Positions 11,350 through 21,314 of a DNA stretch of 64,000 nt are shown piece after piece. The DNA is taken from NCBI GenBank assembly GCA_020796225.1, contig CM036755.1, positions 61,186,152 to 61,250,151 on the forward strand, in the 5' to 3' direction. The notes beneath the pieces were generated by a model. That model made no database searches, was not told the origin of the DNA, and saw only the letters and a program-made list of their open reading frames with translations. Made by a program: the position numbers and the translations under genes. Source of the stretch: Arion vulgaris (Eukaryota; Mollusca; Gastropoda; Stylommatophora; Arionidae). Every line of letters begins with the position of its first letter. The first letter of the stretch is position 1.

Positions 11350-11635
11350 CTCTTGAAAACCTTAATAGCGTTAAAGCTGGATTAAGCCCTTGGCCTTGTG
11401 AGTCGAAGGTCGTGGGTTCGAATCCGGACCGTGCCGTTCTGTTCACGAGTGCAGTTTTTTCCAGAGACCCCTAGGATTGTTGCTGGAGCTACGGAGTTCG
11501 TGCTTTATATGTGCAATACTCTCGGCTGGTGGCGTGCCATTTCTGCGGAGAGGGACCGAGCAATATGGGGTAAAACCCGGTGCAAATGAAGTAAATCCTT
11601 CGGCTTTAAAACTCTAAAATAAAATAGAGCGTCAG
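11350..11635 (+). mobile_element. tRNA-related SINE (second type)
   Basis: It has a B-box-like GGGTTCGAATCCGG at 11415-11428 preceded by a GTGAGTCGAAGGTC block, then a body with GCTACGGAGTTCGTGC shared with repeat E (47870). It ends in AAAACTCTAAAATAAAATAG. The acceptor arms do not pair, so it is a SINE head and not a tRNA gene. Confidence 0.5.
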
Positions 11636-11744
11636 TGATGATTGGCCGAACAGAACTAGTTTACCATATCGTAGGTGGAAATTTTGTGTATCTTGAGGCT
11701 ATGTCGGCGGGAGTCTAACCCTTGGTAAGTCTAACCGTGGCCCC

Positions 11745-12265
11745 TGGCAACATAAGTCTGACTAGCTCAGACGGGAAAACCACAATTCCTGTTTAATGAG
11801 AGGGGGTTTTTGTATATGTTTGATAGAAAAATATAAGATTTCTTGTGTAACTTTACTCACTTGCATGAGTTCATGGTTATTTATTGATGAAAACTATTAA
11901 TACTGATATTCCTTAATATTAAACTTAACATATAAAATAATATAACCTTGATTTAACAAGTTGTGTTGTTTTTAACATGAATAGGTCTTTATCAAACAAT
12001 ACTGGAAACAGTGGCGGCTCGTCATTAAGGGTCAGAAGGGCCGGGCCCCACCAAAAATAACATGTAACGTGTATTTATTATTTAATGGATTAAAATATAA
12101 TCTAACACAAAAACATGATTTTCCCGAAAATGTATGTCTGGCCCCACCATCAAAAACGGTCACGAGCCGCCACTGACTGGAATGCAAGGTCACGCAGCGG
12201 TTGTGGTTTTATTTCATAGAATTTTTACCTAAGCTCGCCGTCCTTATCTTATCGGAGGCCATGTT
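11745..12265 (+). mobile_element. Old MITE copy carrying a hAT MITE
   Basis: Same sub-type as 2990-3191 (GACTAGCTCA, GTTTTTGTATATGTTTGATAG). It is interrupted at AATACTGGAA by a 167-bp element (12009-12175), then continues GGAATGCAAGGTCACG as in the intact copies. The right end is worn. Confidence 0.6.
12009..12175. mobile_element. hAT-type MITE
   Basis: It starts CAGTGGCGGCTCGT and ends ACGAGCCGCCACTG, a perfect 14-bp inverted repeat. The flanking 8 bp are ACTGGAAA and ACTGGAAT, seven of eight matching. An 8-bp duplication and CAGTGGCGGCT ends fit hAT elements. The host MITE has ACTGGAAT at this place in other copies, which confirms the insertion site. Confidence 0.85.
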
Positions 12266-12705
12266 TTCAAGATGAAGCACGTATTGACCACTACTTTTTC
12301 ATTACTTTAACGGCATAAGCAGTAATGTATCATTAGTTGCTATTTACGTCGAATATATCAAACGGCTTGGGGAAGGGGGTTTACAAAATTGATGTTTTCA
12401 AAGTGGGCTGTGGACATGAAATAGTTTGGTAATCTACGTTCTCGTCATACCATGGAAGTCAGATCTCGTCAGCAAGGCACTGCAACTGTCTAGAGAGCAA
12501 ACTAAAAAAACATGAACCAAGAAATGGAATGTGTCAGCCATTATTAGTGGGGGAGGAATCGATACAGAAGAGTAACTAAATTGCCCTGCCCTGCTTGCTC
12601 ATTATTTCTATAACCTGTTATGATTATTGACTTTATTTACGTCTTTCACATCTAATGTATCATTTTTCTTCTCCTATTGTCTTCCTTGTTGACTACAGTT
12701 ATGCC

Positions 12706-12966
12706 TGTGTGGTACCGGGGACCGCATGGGAAACAAACAATAGTACCACTGCTACCTAAAGGGCATGTTATAAGAGACGATTGATGTCGGAACTAGGGAA
12801 GGTATCATAGTAAATAAAAAGCATAACAGAAATCGGATGTGCTGGCCTACTTGGATGCGCATAACTGGCACAACGTACAATCGCTCTTAGGCTCAGATTA
12901 CATACAAATCACAAAGAGTGGTTAACAAGTGGTCGATATGGAGCGTTCAAACAAAACGAAGAAGAA
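12706..12966 (+). mobile_element. SINE-A copy
   Basis: Landmarks in order: AACAATAGTACCACTGC, GGGCATGTTATAAGAG, AGTAAATAAAAAGC, GAAATCGGATGTGCTGG, GCATAACTGGCACAACG, ACATACAAATCACAAAGAG, GTGGTCGATATGGAGCG and an ACGAAGAAGAAGG tail. No clear TSD was found. Confidence 0.75.
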
Positions 12967-13035
12967 GGATTCGAACCCACAGCTCATTTCTGAAGGCAAG
13001 GCAACTGTTTAACCAGTTAACCACTGAGACTACCA
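12967..13035 (-). repeat. tRNA-like SINE head, reverse
   Basis: On the minus strand it reads AGTCTCAGTGGTTAACTGG (A-box-like) followed after about 30 bases by GGGTTCGAATCC (B box). No paired acceptor stem is evident, so I treat it as the head of a tRNA-derived SINE abutting the SINE-A tail. Confidence 0.45.
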
Positions 13036-13129
13036 TTCTTCTCGTTTACCGAAAATTAAGATAGAAGACCAGCTCAGTAACATCACCGATATTATATTTC
13101 TGGTCAGGTTAGTATCCTATAGCCATTAC

Positions 13130-13910
13130 AATGAATTTCTTTTGCAGACGATCAGGCAATCATATCAACAACAGAAGAACAGCTACAACAACACATCAAC
13201 AGACTCCAGTTAGCATGTAACGAATACAACATGAGAATTAACATCGACAAAACAGAAGTAATGACATTCGCCAGAGAGGAAAACACTACCAACATCTCCA
13301 TCGATAATCATCTACTAAATCAAGCAAAAGATTTCACATACCTGGGGAGCATTTTTTCAGCAAATGGAAGAATAACTAATGAAATTCAACACAGATGCAA
13401 CAAAGCAAATCAAATGATAGGGCAAATGGCGCCAATTTTAAGATGCAAACACGTCACCATGAACACAAAAAGAGCAATGTTCAACACAATCTTTCTCCCA
13501 CATTATGTTACCAGTGCCAAACCTGGACGCTGACAACAAACGATAGAAGAAAACTAGTCACAACAGAGATGAAGTGTCTACGCAGAATGCTGGGTGTAAC
13601 AAGAAGAGACCGGTTGAGAAATGAAGACATCAGGAAAAAGTGGGTACAACATCAGTACTAGACTTCATCAAGAAACAACAAATTAAATGGTTCGGTCACG
13701 TAAGCAGATTACCATCAGACAGTGCACCCCAAAGAGCAATGCTGCTCCGATACAATGGGTACAAAGCAAAAGGCCGGCCACGCAAAAGATGGACCTCAGA
13801 GATAACAGAGGCGACGAAAGAGACTATCTACGAAGCGCATACTAGGGCCCGTTTTAGAAATCTCTTCCTGACCTGACGCTGTGAGGCATACAGGATTCGA
13901 GAAAGAAAGA
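13130..13910 (+). pseudogene. LINE-b RT end and C-terminal region
   Basis: It starts at FADDQAIIS (the RT FADD box, 13140). The longest open run gives INIDKTEVMTF, FTYLGSIFSANGRITNEI and RCNKANQMIGQM. After frameshifts near 13500 and 13640 it gives LPTLCYQCQTWTL, MKCLRRMLGVTRRDRLRNED and QIKWFGHVSRLP, ending in GRPRKRW and a GAAAGAAAGAAAG tail. It is the best-preserved copy of this family; others are at 5595, 35317 and 56285. The palm domain upstream of FADD is absent. Confidence 0.8.
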
Positions 13911-13919
13911 AAGCCATTA

Positions 13920-14613
13920 CAAAATCAATACAAAACACCTGGCATACAAATTATAATCAGAGTTGAACTTTAATCAGAATCTACTTGCAAGATTATAATT
14001 TAATCTTGGATTGCATGCACATACATAAACAATGCATATGTTATTTAAGGCGGAGGAACAGCCAGAACAGGTTTGCTTTTTAAAATTAACAGAAATAAAA
14101 ATTAATACACATATTTTCATACAATTTGCCACATGTTGCAAAAGACAATGATAATAATGATGATAAACAAACTATAAACGTATTTCAAGAAAATATTTTA
14201 CAGACACCCTACCCCACACCTCCTTTCCCTCCCACGTCGGGGAATGGATTTCTCTAACATAAGAACTGCAACGAATGTCAAACCAGAATATGATGTACAT
14301 ATCACGCAATAGCGTAAACCTCCACTGTTTTTGTAAACTGTATATAAGCAGAGATATTGCTGTTCTAATTTGAAATTGTGTTTATATTTGCAAGAGCCAT
14401 ATCTACAAAAACCAATTGGGTGGACATTTTTTGTGAGGTTGCTGCCATAAATATGGGTGATATGTACGTCATATGCTGGTTAGACGTTCTTTGCATCATT
14501 TTTTGTGTTAGTGAAATCCACTCGACGATGCTGGGCTTTTTAAAAATATATTGTCAAAAACTTCTTTATTTAAAAATAAATAATTAAAACGCATACACTA
14601 AATGTTGTTGATC
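13920..14613. other. Unassigned AT-rich stretch
   Basis: A 69-codon frame (14378-14587) has no recognisable motif. A CT-rich patch (CCCTACCCCACACCTCC) lies near 14210. Nothing else is supported. Confidence 0.4.
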
Positions 14614-14621
14614 ATCTAAAA

Positions 14622-15073
14622 CAGCGTTCTCAAAGTGGGCGGTACCGCCCCCTAGTGGCTGCTGAAACATTCTAGGGGGCGATAGTGGTTCAGAAGAATT
14701 TGGGAGGGGGACGTGTTCATGCGATAAGGGGTCGGTGGCTCCTTGAAGAAGAAATTAATAATATATATTTTAAAATATATTATTTTTGTGATTTTGCTAT
14801 TGAGTAATCTTTTAAAATTTGAATTCTGCATTCATCTTATGCCCGTCTTACACGAGACATTTTTTCATCAATTTTCTATTTCATGCATATAATTATTTGA
14901 AAATTGACCATGAATGATATAAATATATATCAATTTTCTATGTCAAAGAAAAAGTAGAGCATGTATATATGTGGGAGGAGGGGCGTTGGCAAACTGTTAT
15001 AATGTGGAGGGGGCGTTACAAAGTTTAAGATGTGCAAAGTGTGCTGTGGGCCGAAAAAAGTTGGGAATCTATG
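14622..15073. mobile_element. hAT-type non-autonomous element
   Basis: A 452-bp element. Its left end CAGCGTTCTCAAAGTGGGC and right end (reverse complement CATAGATTCCCAACTTTTTT) have the loose CA...TTC(T/C)CAA style of hAT ends. The 8-bp flanks are ATCTAAAA (14614-14621) and ATCTAAAG (15074-15081). Its middle is AT-rich with no coding frame. A related scrap lies near 12395-12450. Confidence 0.65.
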
Positions 15074-15079
15074 ATCTAA

Positions 15080-15530
15080 AGCAATGTCCTTTGCAACATG
15101 TGGCCAAATTGTATGACAATATGTGTGTGCTTGTTTTTTTCTGATAATTTTGAAAAAGACAACCCCTGTTCTGGCTGGGTCTCTCGCTCTAATGAAAACA
15201 AAACTCCGTTCCTTTCACAATATAATCCAGAAAGTAATAAGTGGTTACAACATATACGAACAGTGTTTTTAATAAAAGATAATTTGCACATAGCAAACTC
15301 ATTGAAAATCTCACTATAATCATATCAAGTATTCTTTTAGTTGAGAAATAGAGTAGATGAAAATATGGAATTCAAGACGAAAATGCTCAAATATTCATAA
15401 AGCAAGGTTGGTCTAAAGCGTGCATACAAATGGCACTGTAGAAATACAGTCAAATAACATGCAATGTTAGAGCAATCTTCCAAATGTTTTTTTTTATTAT
15501 ATGTTATGTTATGTTAACTGATGTTATGTT
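15080..15530. other. Unassigned
   Basis: No repeat family or protein motif recognised. Overlapping 70-codon frames on both strands (15076-15319) share no known motif. 15490-15530 is a run of short TGTTATGTTA repeats that recurs after the LINE fragment at about 15800. Confidence 0.4.
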
Positions 15531-15535
15531 AAGAA

Positions 15536-15805
15536 AACTGGCTGATGCTACAAATAAGAAAGAGAAAATTGAGATATTTTGGACATATAAAAAGATATGA
15601 AGGGCTGGAGAAGACCATTATGGAAGGATGTATACCGGCAAAGAGAAGAAGAGGAAGACCCCGGAGAAGATGGATTCAGGATTTAACTGATGGTTTGAAC
15701 ATGACTGCTGCAGAGGTGGGACATCTGGCCTATGAGAGAGAGAAATTTCGGAGGACTGTTGGGGTGGCAAAGTTCTGTTCAGGACAAGAAATTTGATGAC
15801 AATGT
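15536..15805 (+). pseudogene. LINE-e 3' end, open for 84 codons
   Basis: The frame from 15545 to 15796 reads MLQIRKRKLRYFGHIKRYEG, then IMEGCIPAKRRRGRPRRRW, a TDGLNMTAAEV segment and a closing AYEREKFRRTV. This is the RKRKLRYFGH...GRP.RRW post-RT tail common to endonuclease-RT LINEs. No RT is present upstream, so it is severely 5'-truncated. Further copies lie at 16056 and 61490. Confidence 0.75.
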
Positions 15806-15929
15806 TATGTTATGCGATCGATGTCAGGACACATTGTACATTCCCATTCGTGCTCTGTCCTCCACTGCATCAACCATCCCAAAGTCCATTTGCTCACCGT
15901 ACCCATGAGAAGTTGATTACTATATAGAA

Positions 15930-16055
15930 TCAAGCGTCGCATACATAGGATGGGCTGGCCGACTTGTAGGCGCATAACTGGCAAAACGATACAAATCACA
16001 AAGCGCAGTTTACCAAGTGGTCGATATAGAGCGTACACAGCAGGAGAAGAAGAAA
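15930..16055 (+). mobile_element. SINE-A 3' fragment
   Basis: It contains AAGCGTCGCATACAT, GGCTGGCCGACTTGTAGGCG, ATACAAATCACAAAG and GTGGTCGATATAGAGCG. The 5' half is absent and the tail is GAGAAGAAG, running into a LINE-e fragment. Confidence 0.6.
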
Positions 16056-16195
16056 ATGAAGAGTGCACTGGTTTAACTGATGATTTGATAATGACGGTTG
16101 CAGAGGCGTTGCATCTTGTCTATGAGAAAGCCAAATTGCGAAGGACTGTTATGGGGACAAAGTTCTTCTTATAACAGCATACTTGATGATGATGA
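16056..16195 (+). pseudogene. LINE-e 3' terminal scrap
   Basis: It matches the last 110 bases of the 15536 copy (LTDDLIMTVAEALHLVYEKAK, split at 20 residues here) and ends in a GATGATGATGATG tail. Only the final segment of the protein remains. Confidence 0.6.
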
Positions 16196-16199
16196 TGCA

Positions 16200-16868
16200 A
16201 GCACTTTAATCGTTTGATTGCATCAGAGTTCAATCGATTTGAAAGAAATGAACAAAACCAGGGATGATGACATGAATTGTACATACAATTCTCAATTAAG
16301 AATTACGTCGACAAAGCAGAATAAATACTGATGTACTCATGTATAAAAATGTACTGATGTCTATAATCAAAAAAAGATTTGAACCAGCTCTTGAGAAAAG
16401 TATCAACAAGATGAATATACTGCTTTTTCTGGATAGTTTTGCTATTTTTATTTAATGCAAAACAATCAGGGTTTAAAACAAAGACAATAACTGAACAGAC
16501 AAAATAATTTAACTACTATTCATGATGTTCTTTAAGTAGTAAGTTTGACTGATTGGTTAGGAAACCATTTGTTTTAGACATGAATAAATTAGTTTTCACC
16601 CCTGGAGCATAAAGTTTGATTTTATGTCGTCGGACAATCCTCAAAACAATTTGCATTCAGCGTGGCCACAGAAAGGATACGCGACCTTTAGTCCACAGTT
16701 TAGACAAGTGCAAACAAACAAGGTTCTAGCCATGATTTTCTATTCATTTATTTTCCATGCTTTACGCTAGTGGTTCTCAAACAATCTGAAGTCATGGCGC
16801 ACTTGAAGTACAACAAAAAAATAGTAGACGTACTATATACAAATAAATAAGATGCAAAAAGCAAAGAA
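16200..16868. other. Unassigned; hAT-like end at about 16765
   Basis: 16765-16810 reads TAGTGGTTCTCAAACAATCTG then ATGGCGCAC, the style of hAT element ends (for example 14622), but no partner end or TSD was found. The rest is unrecognised. Confidence 0.35.
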
Positions 16869-16948
16869 ATACAGAAATAATTGGAAAATGCAAGGTATAT
16901 TTATTCATCTTTTAATTTGCTGCTTATGAGAAGCATACGTGGCGAGTC

Positions 16949-17392
16949 TATTGTCTATTGTCTATTGTCTATTGTCTATTCCCAGGGGAAAGATGGAATT
17001 GTTTGTCCACTCTTGTTGTTAAGCGTAGGGATGGGAGCTTTAATTTGCGTTCTATGGTCAGATGTGTTGCCCTTGTGTTAATCCTGTTTATGTAGTGTAG
17101 TCTTGATATTGTCTATCCATCTTTTTGTTGGTCTTCCCTTGGCTCTAGTACCTGATCTCTTTTTATTGTATGATGTTAGTGGTGGTTGGTTGTATTCCAT
17201 TCTCATTAAATGTTCAAACCACTGTATTTGTTGTCTTTCGATGTATTCGGTGCACGAAGTTATGCCCACTCTGCCTCTTATGTCTTCTTTTCCTATTATA
17301 TCTTTCCTGGTGACCCCAACTGCATTCTTCAAGCATTTCATTTCACACGGTGTGAGCTTTCTGTGGTGTGTTGCTGTAAGAGACCAAGTTCT
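16949..17392 (-). pseudogene. LINE-a 3' end with heptamer tail
   Basis: On the minus strand it encodes MKCLKNAVGVTRKD, then GRVGITSCTEYIERQQIQWF, EHLMRMEYNQPPL and GTRAKGRPTKRWIDNIKTT (17078-17341). Its 3' tail is four copies of a heptamer (TATTGTC on the plus strand). It is flanked by CGAGTC at 16943-16948 and 17393-17398. It is a 444-bp 5'-truncated insertion inside LINE-c. Confidence 0.8.
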
Positions 17393-18242
17393 CGAGTCAC
17401 CAAGTTAAACACAGATAAGATTCAGACCTTTGTCAACGGATGTCTTCGGCGGATTCTCAGACTGAGATGGTATGATAGAGTTACAAACACAGATCTGTGG
17501 ATAAGAACCGGACAGGAACCCATGATGACACAGGTTAGGAGGAGAAAATGGCGATGGGTGGGCATACCCTACGGAAGACACAGTTGAGCATCATTAGACA
17601 AGCACTTGAATGAAACCACGGCCTTCTCTATAATGGCCGCAGCGCTGACGGAAATATTGCCATGTGACGTCACAGGATGAGGCGGTGTATTCTCACAGAC
17701 TTACTATTGTCTGTTACTATTGGGAAACGCCGATCTAGACAATACATTTTGCAGATGTAAGAAACTTGTTGTTGGATGCATGTGTGTATTACAGAAGAAG
17801 TTTTATGATGAGTAGCTATAGTTGTTGCTCTCACATACTATTTTAGTTTAATTTTATACATAATACTTTAGAGTGAGGAGTAATTTTATACAGAATGAGG
17901 AGTAATTTATATATGATTACTAGTGTACTTACATCAGCTTATGGTAGTCTCTCATCAGTTATCCATGAATAAGTAAGTCACATGTTTGCACAACACCACA
18001 GCTTGATTAGCACATAAACTAACATCACTTATCAGTAATCCATGAATAAGTCAGTCACAAGTTTGCACATCACCACAGCTTGATTAACACATAAACTAAA
18101 CAGTATTACACAAATATATTTATCTACTACTGAATTTTGCTACTTTCCTTTTTGTGAAGAAGCAGCTTGCTGAACATTGCATTGATCATTCCTTATTTTT
18201 CTATAATTGTTGAGGACAATGTTGGAACCACAGACAAAGTCT

Positions 18243-18493
18243 TTATTTTTGAGCTCCACAGATACATGCAGTACTGTCTAATGAGAATTTTAAATAGCTG
18301 GCAGTTACAATTTGTATGACAATCTCCTTCTGGTTTGTCGTGGCCAAGAACTTATCTTCATATTCAGATGATATCAGCTTTTGAACAACTAGATATGATA
18401 TGAAGTAGAGAACAGTGAGATCTTGTGATGGATACTTCAGTCCACCCCTATCTATTAAATGTGTGTGCTTAAATGAAACACCATTTTTGTTAC
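18243..18493 (-). pseudogene. P-type transposase C-terminal remnant
   Basis: The minus-strand frame reads NGVSFKHTHLIDRGGLKYPS, then QDLTVLYFISYLVVQKLISS, EYEDKFLATTNQKEIVIQIV, and ends ...ACICGAQK and a stop. The RGGLKYPS core followed by a hydrophobic helix resembles the C-terminal region of P/THAP9 transposases. No start codon is in frame, and a stop lies just upstream at about 18500, where the 18480-18783 tandem repeat begins. The assignment rests on motif memory alone. Confidence 0.45.
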
Positions 18494-18783
18494 ATTATGT
18501 CGAAGGAGATCAATAGTCTACATACCAACTTTACTCATTACTACATTATGTCAAATGAGATCAATAGTCTACATGCAACTTTTGATACATTATATCGAAG
18601 AGATCAATCTATGACAACTTTTGGTACATTATATCGAAGAAGATCAATAGTCTACATGACAACTTTTGATACATTATGTCGAAGGAGATCAATAGTCTAC
18701 ATGACAACTTTTACTACATTATGTCGAATGAGATCAATAGTCTACATGACAACTTTTGATACATTATATTGAATGAGATCACT
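18480..18783 (+). repeat. Short tandem repeat inside the P-like element
   Basis: Six to seven degenerate units of about 39-48 bp containing GAGATCAATAGTCTACATG and ACTTTTGATACATTATGTCG. The unit length is near a multiple of three, so it yields a 99-codon frame (18473-18772) that I regard as incidental. Confidence 0.85.
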
Positions 18784-19032
18784 GGTGATACAGGATAACA
18801 AGGGAAAACAAAATGCTGTGCCAATCAATTATCCTCCAGTATAATTCAGTGCAGTTTTAACATAAATTTCATCCATCTGAATCACCACAGCTTGATTAGC
18901 ACATAAACTAAACAGTATTACACAAATATATTTATCTACTACTGAATTTTGCTCCTTTTCTTTTTTGTGAAGAAGCAGCTTGCTGAACATTGCATTGAAC
19001 ATTCCTGATTCTGTTATCTGGAGTTTTGATCA

Positions 19033-19313
19033 GATGCAACTGCTCAGCGAGGAATTGAGTGTTTTCTCTGGCACAAAACTAGTGCTTGTTGTTGTGGATG
19101 ATAAACTAATTGCTTCAACCAGATTATCATGTGCCATTGTCATGTAATAGTTAATAGTTGGTGCTCTTCTAAATCTTTGCATGATTTGCATGGACAAGAG
19201 GTTCTCAACATGAAACCATTTCTCAATTTTCCCACTATTTGACAGCCAGTTAAAGGAACTCTTATCTATGGAAACTTTCTTTAGGTGAACAGTAAAGACA
19301 TGTCTTGATCTAT
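19033..19313 (-). pseudogene. Open minus-strand segment in the P-like element
   Basis: It reads HVFTVHLKKVSIDKSSFNWL, then SNSGKIEKWFHVENLLSMQI and MQRFRRAPTINYYMTMAHDN, and ends at a stop after SLSSCI. It is bounded by stops and lacks an early ATG. Composition looks protein-like and its position is upstream of the RGGLKYPS segment on the same strand, so it may be another piece of the same transposase. I do not recognise a domain. Confidence 0.35.
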
Positions 19314-20004
19314 TTTAATACTGAGTCCTATAGCTGGTGCTTTCAACAATTATACAATAGAACATATTCCTTGTCTATATTTCGGTACACAACACTTTCT
19401 AGGCATTGTTATTTTGTTATGTTTATTAAAGAAGATAATTGTTAAATTATACGCATATAATTATAATCTTAATTTGATCTACATTTTGGTACACATTACT
19501 TACTAGCCAGGCATCGTTATTTTGTTATGTTTACAACATTGACAACAGTTATGTTTACTGAAGAAGGTACTTGTTAAATTAACTTATATTATACATATAT
19601 AATTACAATCGTTATTTTGTTGTTAAGGAAGATAATTATTAAATTATAACTATTTAATTATAATTATACAATAATTAACAGACTAACTAATCCAATAGTA
19701 GTAATACAGGAGAATAATAATCCTTTTGAAAATTGTCGAACACTCTGCCTCATGTATCCGCCTCATGTCGCCGCCATTAAAAAGGGAGCGAATTGGCCAT
19801 TATAGAGAAGGCCGTGATGAAACCCACAAGGAAAACGAAAAAGAGGACGCCCTAAACAGACCTGGAGACGAATTCTTCTTGAGGAAATGAAGAGTGCTCG
19901 ACTCCTGGGAGACCATAAAGAAAACAGCCATGGACCTGAACAAGTGGCGAACAACTGTTGAGGCCCTATGCTCCACGGGTAGTGAAGAAGAATAAGTAAT
20001 TAAT

Positions 20005-20800
20005 TATTTAAATAGGAGAAGCATGGGCCTGTGTCTTGACCATTTATTACCCTGGTGCCCGCTGGCACCTGGTTGCCGACCCTGATTTTTTTATTCCTAG
20101 TGCGCACATAGGCATGTCGCCAGGCACACTGATACCTCTAATCACACTTTGAGAGCCATTCCTTTACGCAAACAAACGGTCCTGATTCTATTTAATACAG
20201 CATGCAATGTTTCGCAGTTGAAGGTCTAGGAAATAAATTTCAAATACGTTTATATTTGGTAACATTGTTTAGTCTGCAATGTAGTTTTGTGTTTGTTAAT
20301 GAAGCGGTCTAACGAGTCGCAATAATACTGAATTAGTACATGTTTGATGAAATTAACACAAGAACCCTCTACATTGGAAAATTATGTGATCGTTTCGAAT
20401 GAATGTCAATTTTTGCTTTCTTTATTTGAACAAATTATATCATGTAAAGGGTGCAAAATAGTCTACAAATGACCCTCGCATATGCTTCGGAGTACGTGCA
20501 CTGTCGCTGATTTCTTTCTGATAAAAAAAAGAGATCGGAGCACGCATGGTTATTCACCAAAGTGCAATGATGATGGTTCCATCAAACATTCAATCAATTA
20601 TTTGTAATCACATCTTACTCCTCCTATTAGGACAAACATAATTGATCAAATAGTTTGTCATGAACAGAAATGTATCACACTAACAGTTTGTCGGAATGTT
20701 TCTCGCTCAAATGCCAAATGTCTCACATCAAAACCAACATGATCAAATCATCAATTATATCAAAACGCTTTTCCACACTCTGTTGTTTTAGAATATTATT
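20005..20800. other. Worn DNA-element sequence and repeat E fragment
   Basis: 20040-20140 (GGTGCCCGCTGGCACC...GTGCGCACATAGG) resembles 8885-8985. 20470-20610 contains CTTCGGAGTACGTGCACTG and GATGATGGTTCCATC and matches repeat E at 47860-47960. No coding region is supported. Confidence 0.4.
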
Positions 20801-20803
20801 GTT

Positions 20804-21023
20804 TTGTTTTATTTTGGTTTTTTTTTCCAATCCAGAAGCACTTGAGCTTTTCAGCTCTTCGGTTCAGTGCCATGGACATCGTAACCCTTCGGTTCGGTGT
20901 CACGAACAACGTAAATCTGGAGAACCTGTGGCTTTATCTGCCAGCCCACGGAATTGAACCCGTACTCACAGAGGGCTTGTCATCTGCAGTCAAACGCGTT
21001 ACGAACACGCTGGGCAGGCGGGC
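20804..21023 (-). mobile_element. SINE-T copy with 14-bp TSD
   Basis: tRNA-derived SINE in reverse. On its sense strand it has GCGTGTTCGTAACGCGTTTG (A-box region), GGTTCAATTCCG (B box), the ACCGAACCGAAGGGTTACG body and an A-rich tail (TTTTTTTTTCC on the plus strand). AGAATATTATTGTT flanks it exactly at 20790-20803 and 21024-21037. RNA polymerase III transcription from the internal A and B boxes is expected for this class. Confidence 0.85.
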
Positions 21024-21111
21024 AGAATATTATTGTTAATGAAAGATGCCTTAACACAAACAAGTGAACGTTTTTCACGTTAACGAAGGTGCCGATCAAA
21101 TTATTTTAAAA

Positions 21112-21310
21112 CACGACCCAGCGTGTTCGCAGCGCGTTAGACGACGGGTGATAAGCCTTCTGTGAGTACGGGTTCAATTCCACATGATGGCAGAAAAAGT
21201 CAGAGGTTCTCCAGATTTACGGTGTTCGTGGCACTGAACCAAAGTGTTATGATGTCCATGGCACCGAGCCGAAGAGCTGAAAGCTCAAGAGCTTCTGAAT
21301 CGAAAACAAA
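21112..21310 (+). mobile_element. SINE-T copy, diverged
   Basis: It has CCAGCGTGTTCGCAGCGCG, GGGTTCAATTCC, GATTTACGGTGTTCGTGGC and GAGCTGAAAGCTCAAG, and an AAAACAAAAATAAAAC tail. It lies 90 bp from, and opposite in orientation to, the copy at 20804. The TSD is unclear (AAAACAC/AAAACAT). Confidence 0.75.
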
Positions 21311-21314
21311 AATA

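Larger units (their letters stand above)
17617..19816 (-). mobile_element. 2.2 kb P-like DNA transposon, decayed
   Basis: It is exactly 2200 bp with a perfect 22-bp inverted repeat that begins CACGGCCTTCTCTATAATGG and a 7-bp TSD ATGAAAC (17610-17616 and 19817-19823). On the minus strand an open stretch at 18243-18493 carries IDRGGLKYPSQDL, a motif I know from P-element/THAP9-type transposases; a second open stretch is 19033-19313. Two related segments with CACAGCTTGATTAGCACATA occur at 18000-18180 and 18885-19010, so part has duplicated internally. It is probably no longer active. Confidence 0.6.
16870..20000 (+). pseudogene. LINE-c 3' end broken by two insertions
   Basis: The parts are 16870-16948, 17393-17616 and 19824-20000. 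Joined by homology to 2050-2610 they form one LINE 3' end: LLYEKHTWRVTK, then LRRILRLRWYDRVTNTDLW, IRTGQEPMMTQVRRRKWRWV and the final LEEMKSARLLGDH-like region. The first break is a LINE-a copy with a 6-bp CGAGTC duplication. The second is the 2.2 kb P-like element with an ATGAAAC duplication. Confidence 0.75.

Noticed and set aside
18473..18772. 99-codon frame with repeated MTTFDTLYRR
   Set aside because: It is made by the short tandem repeat inside the P-like element, and antisense to the transposase remnant.
19763..19954. 63-codon minus frame
   Set aside because: It spans the P-like element end and the LINE-c tail on the antisense strand.
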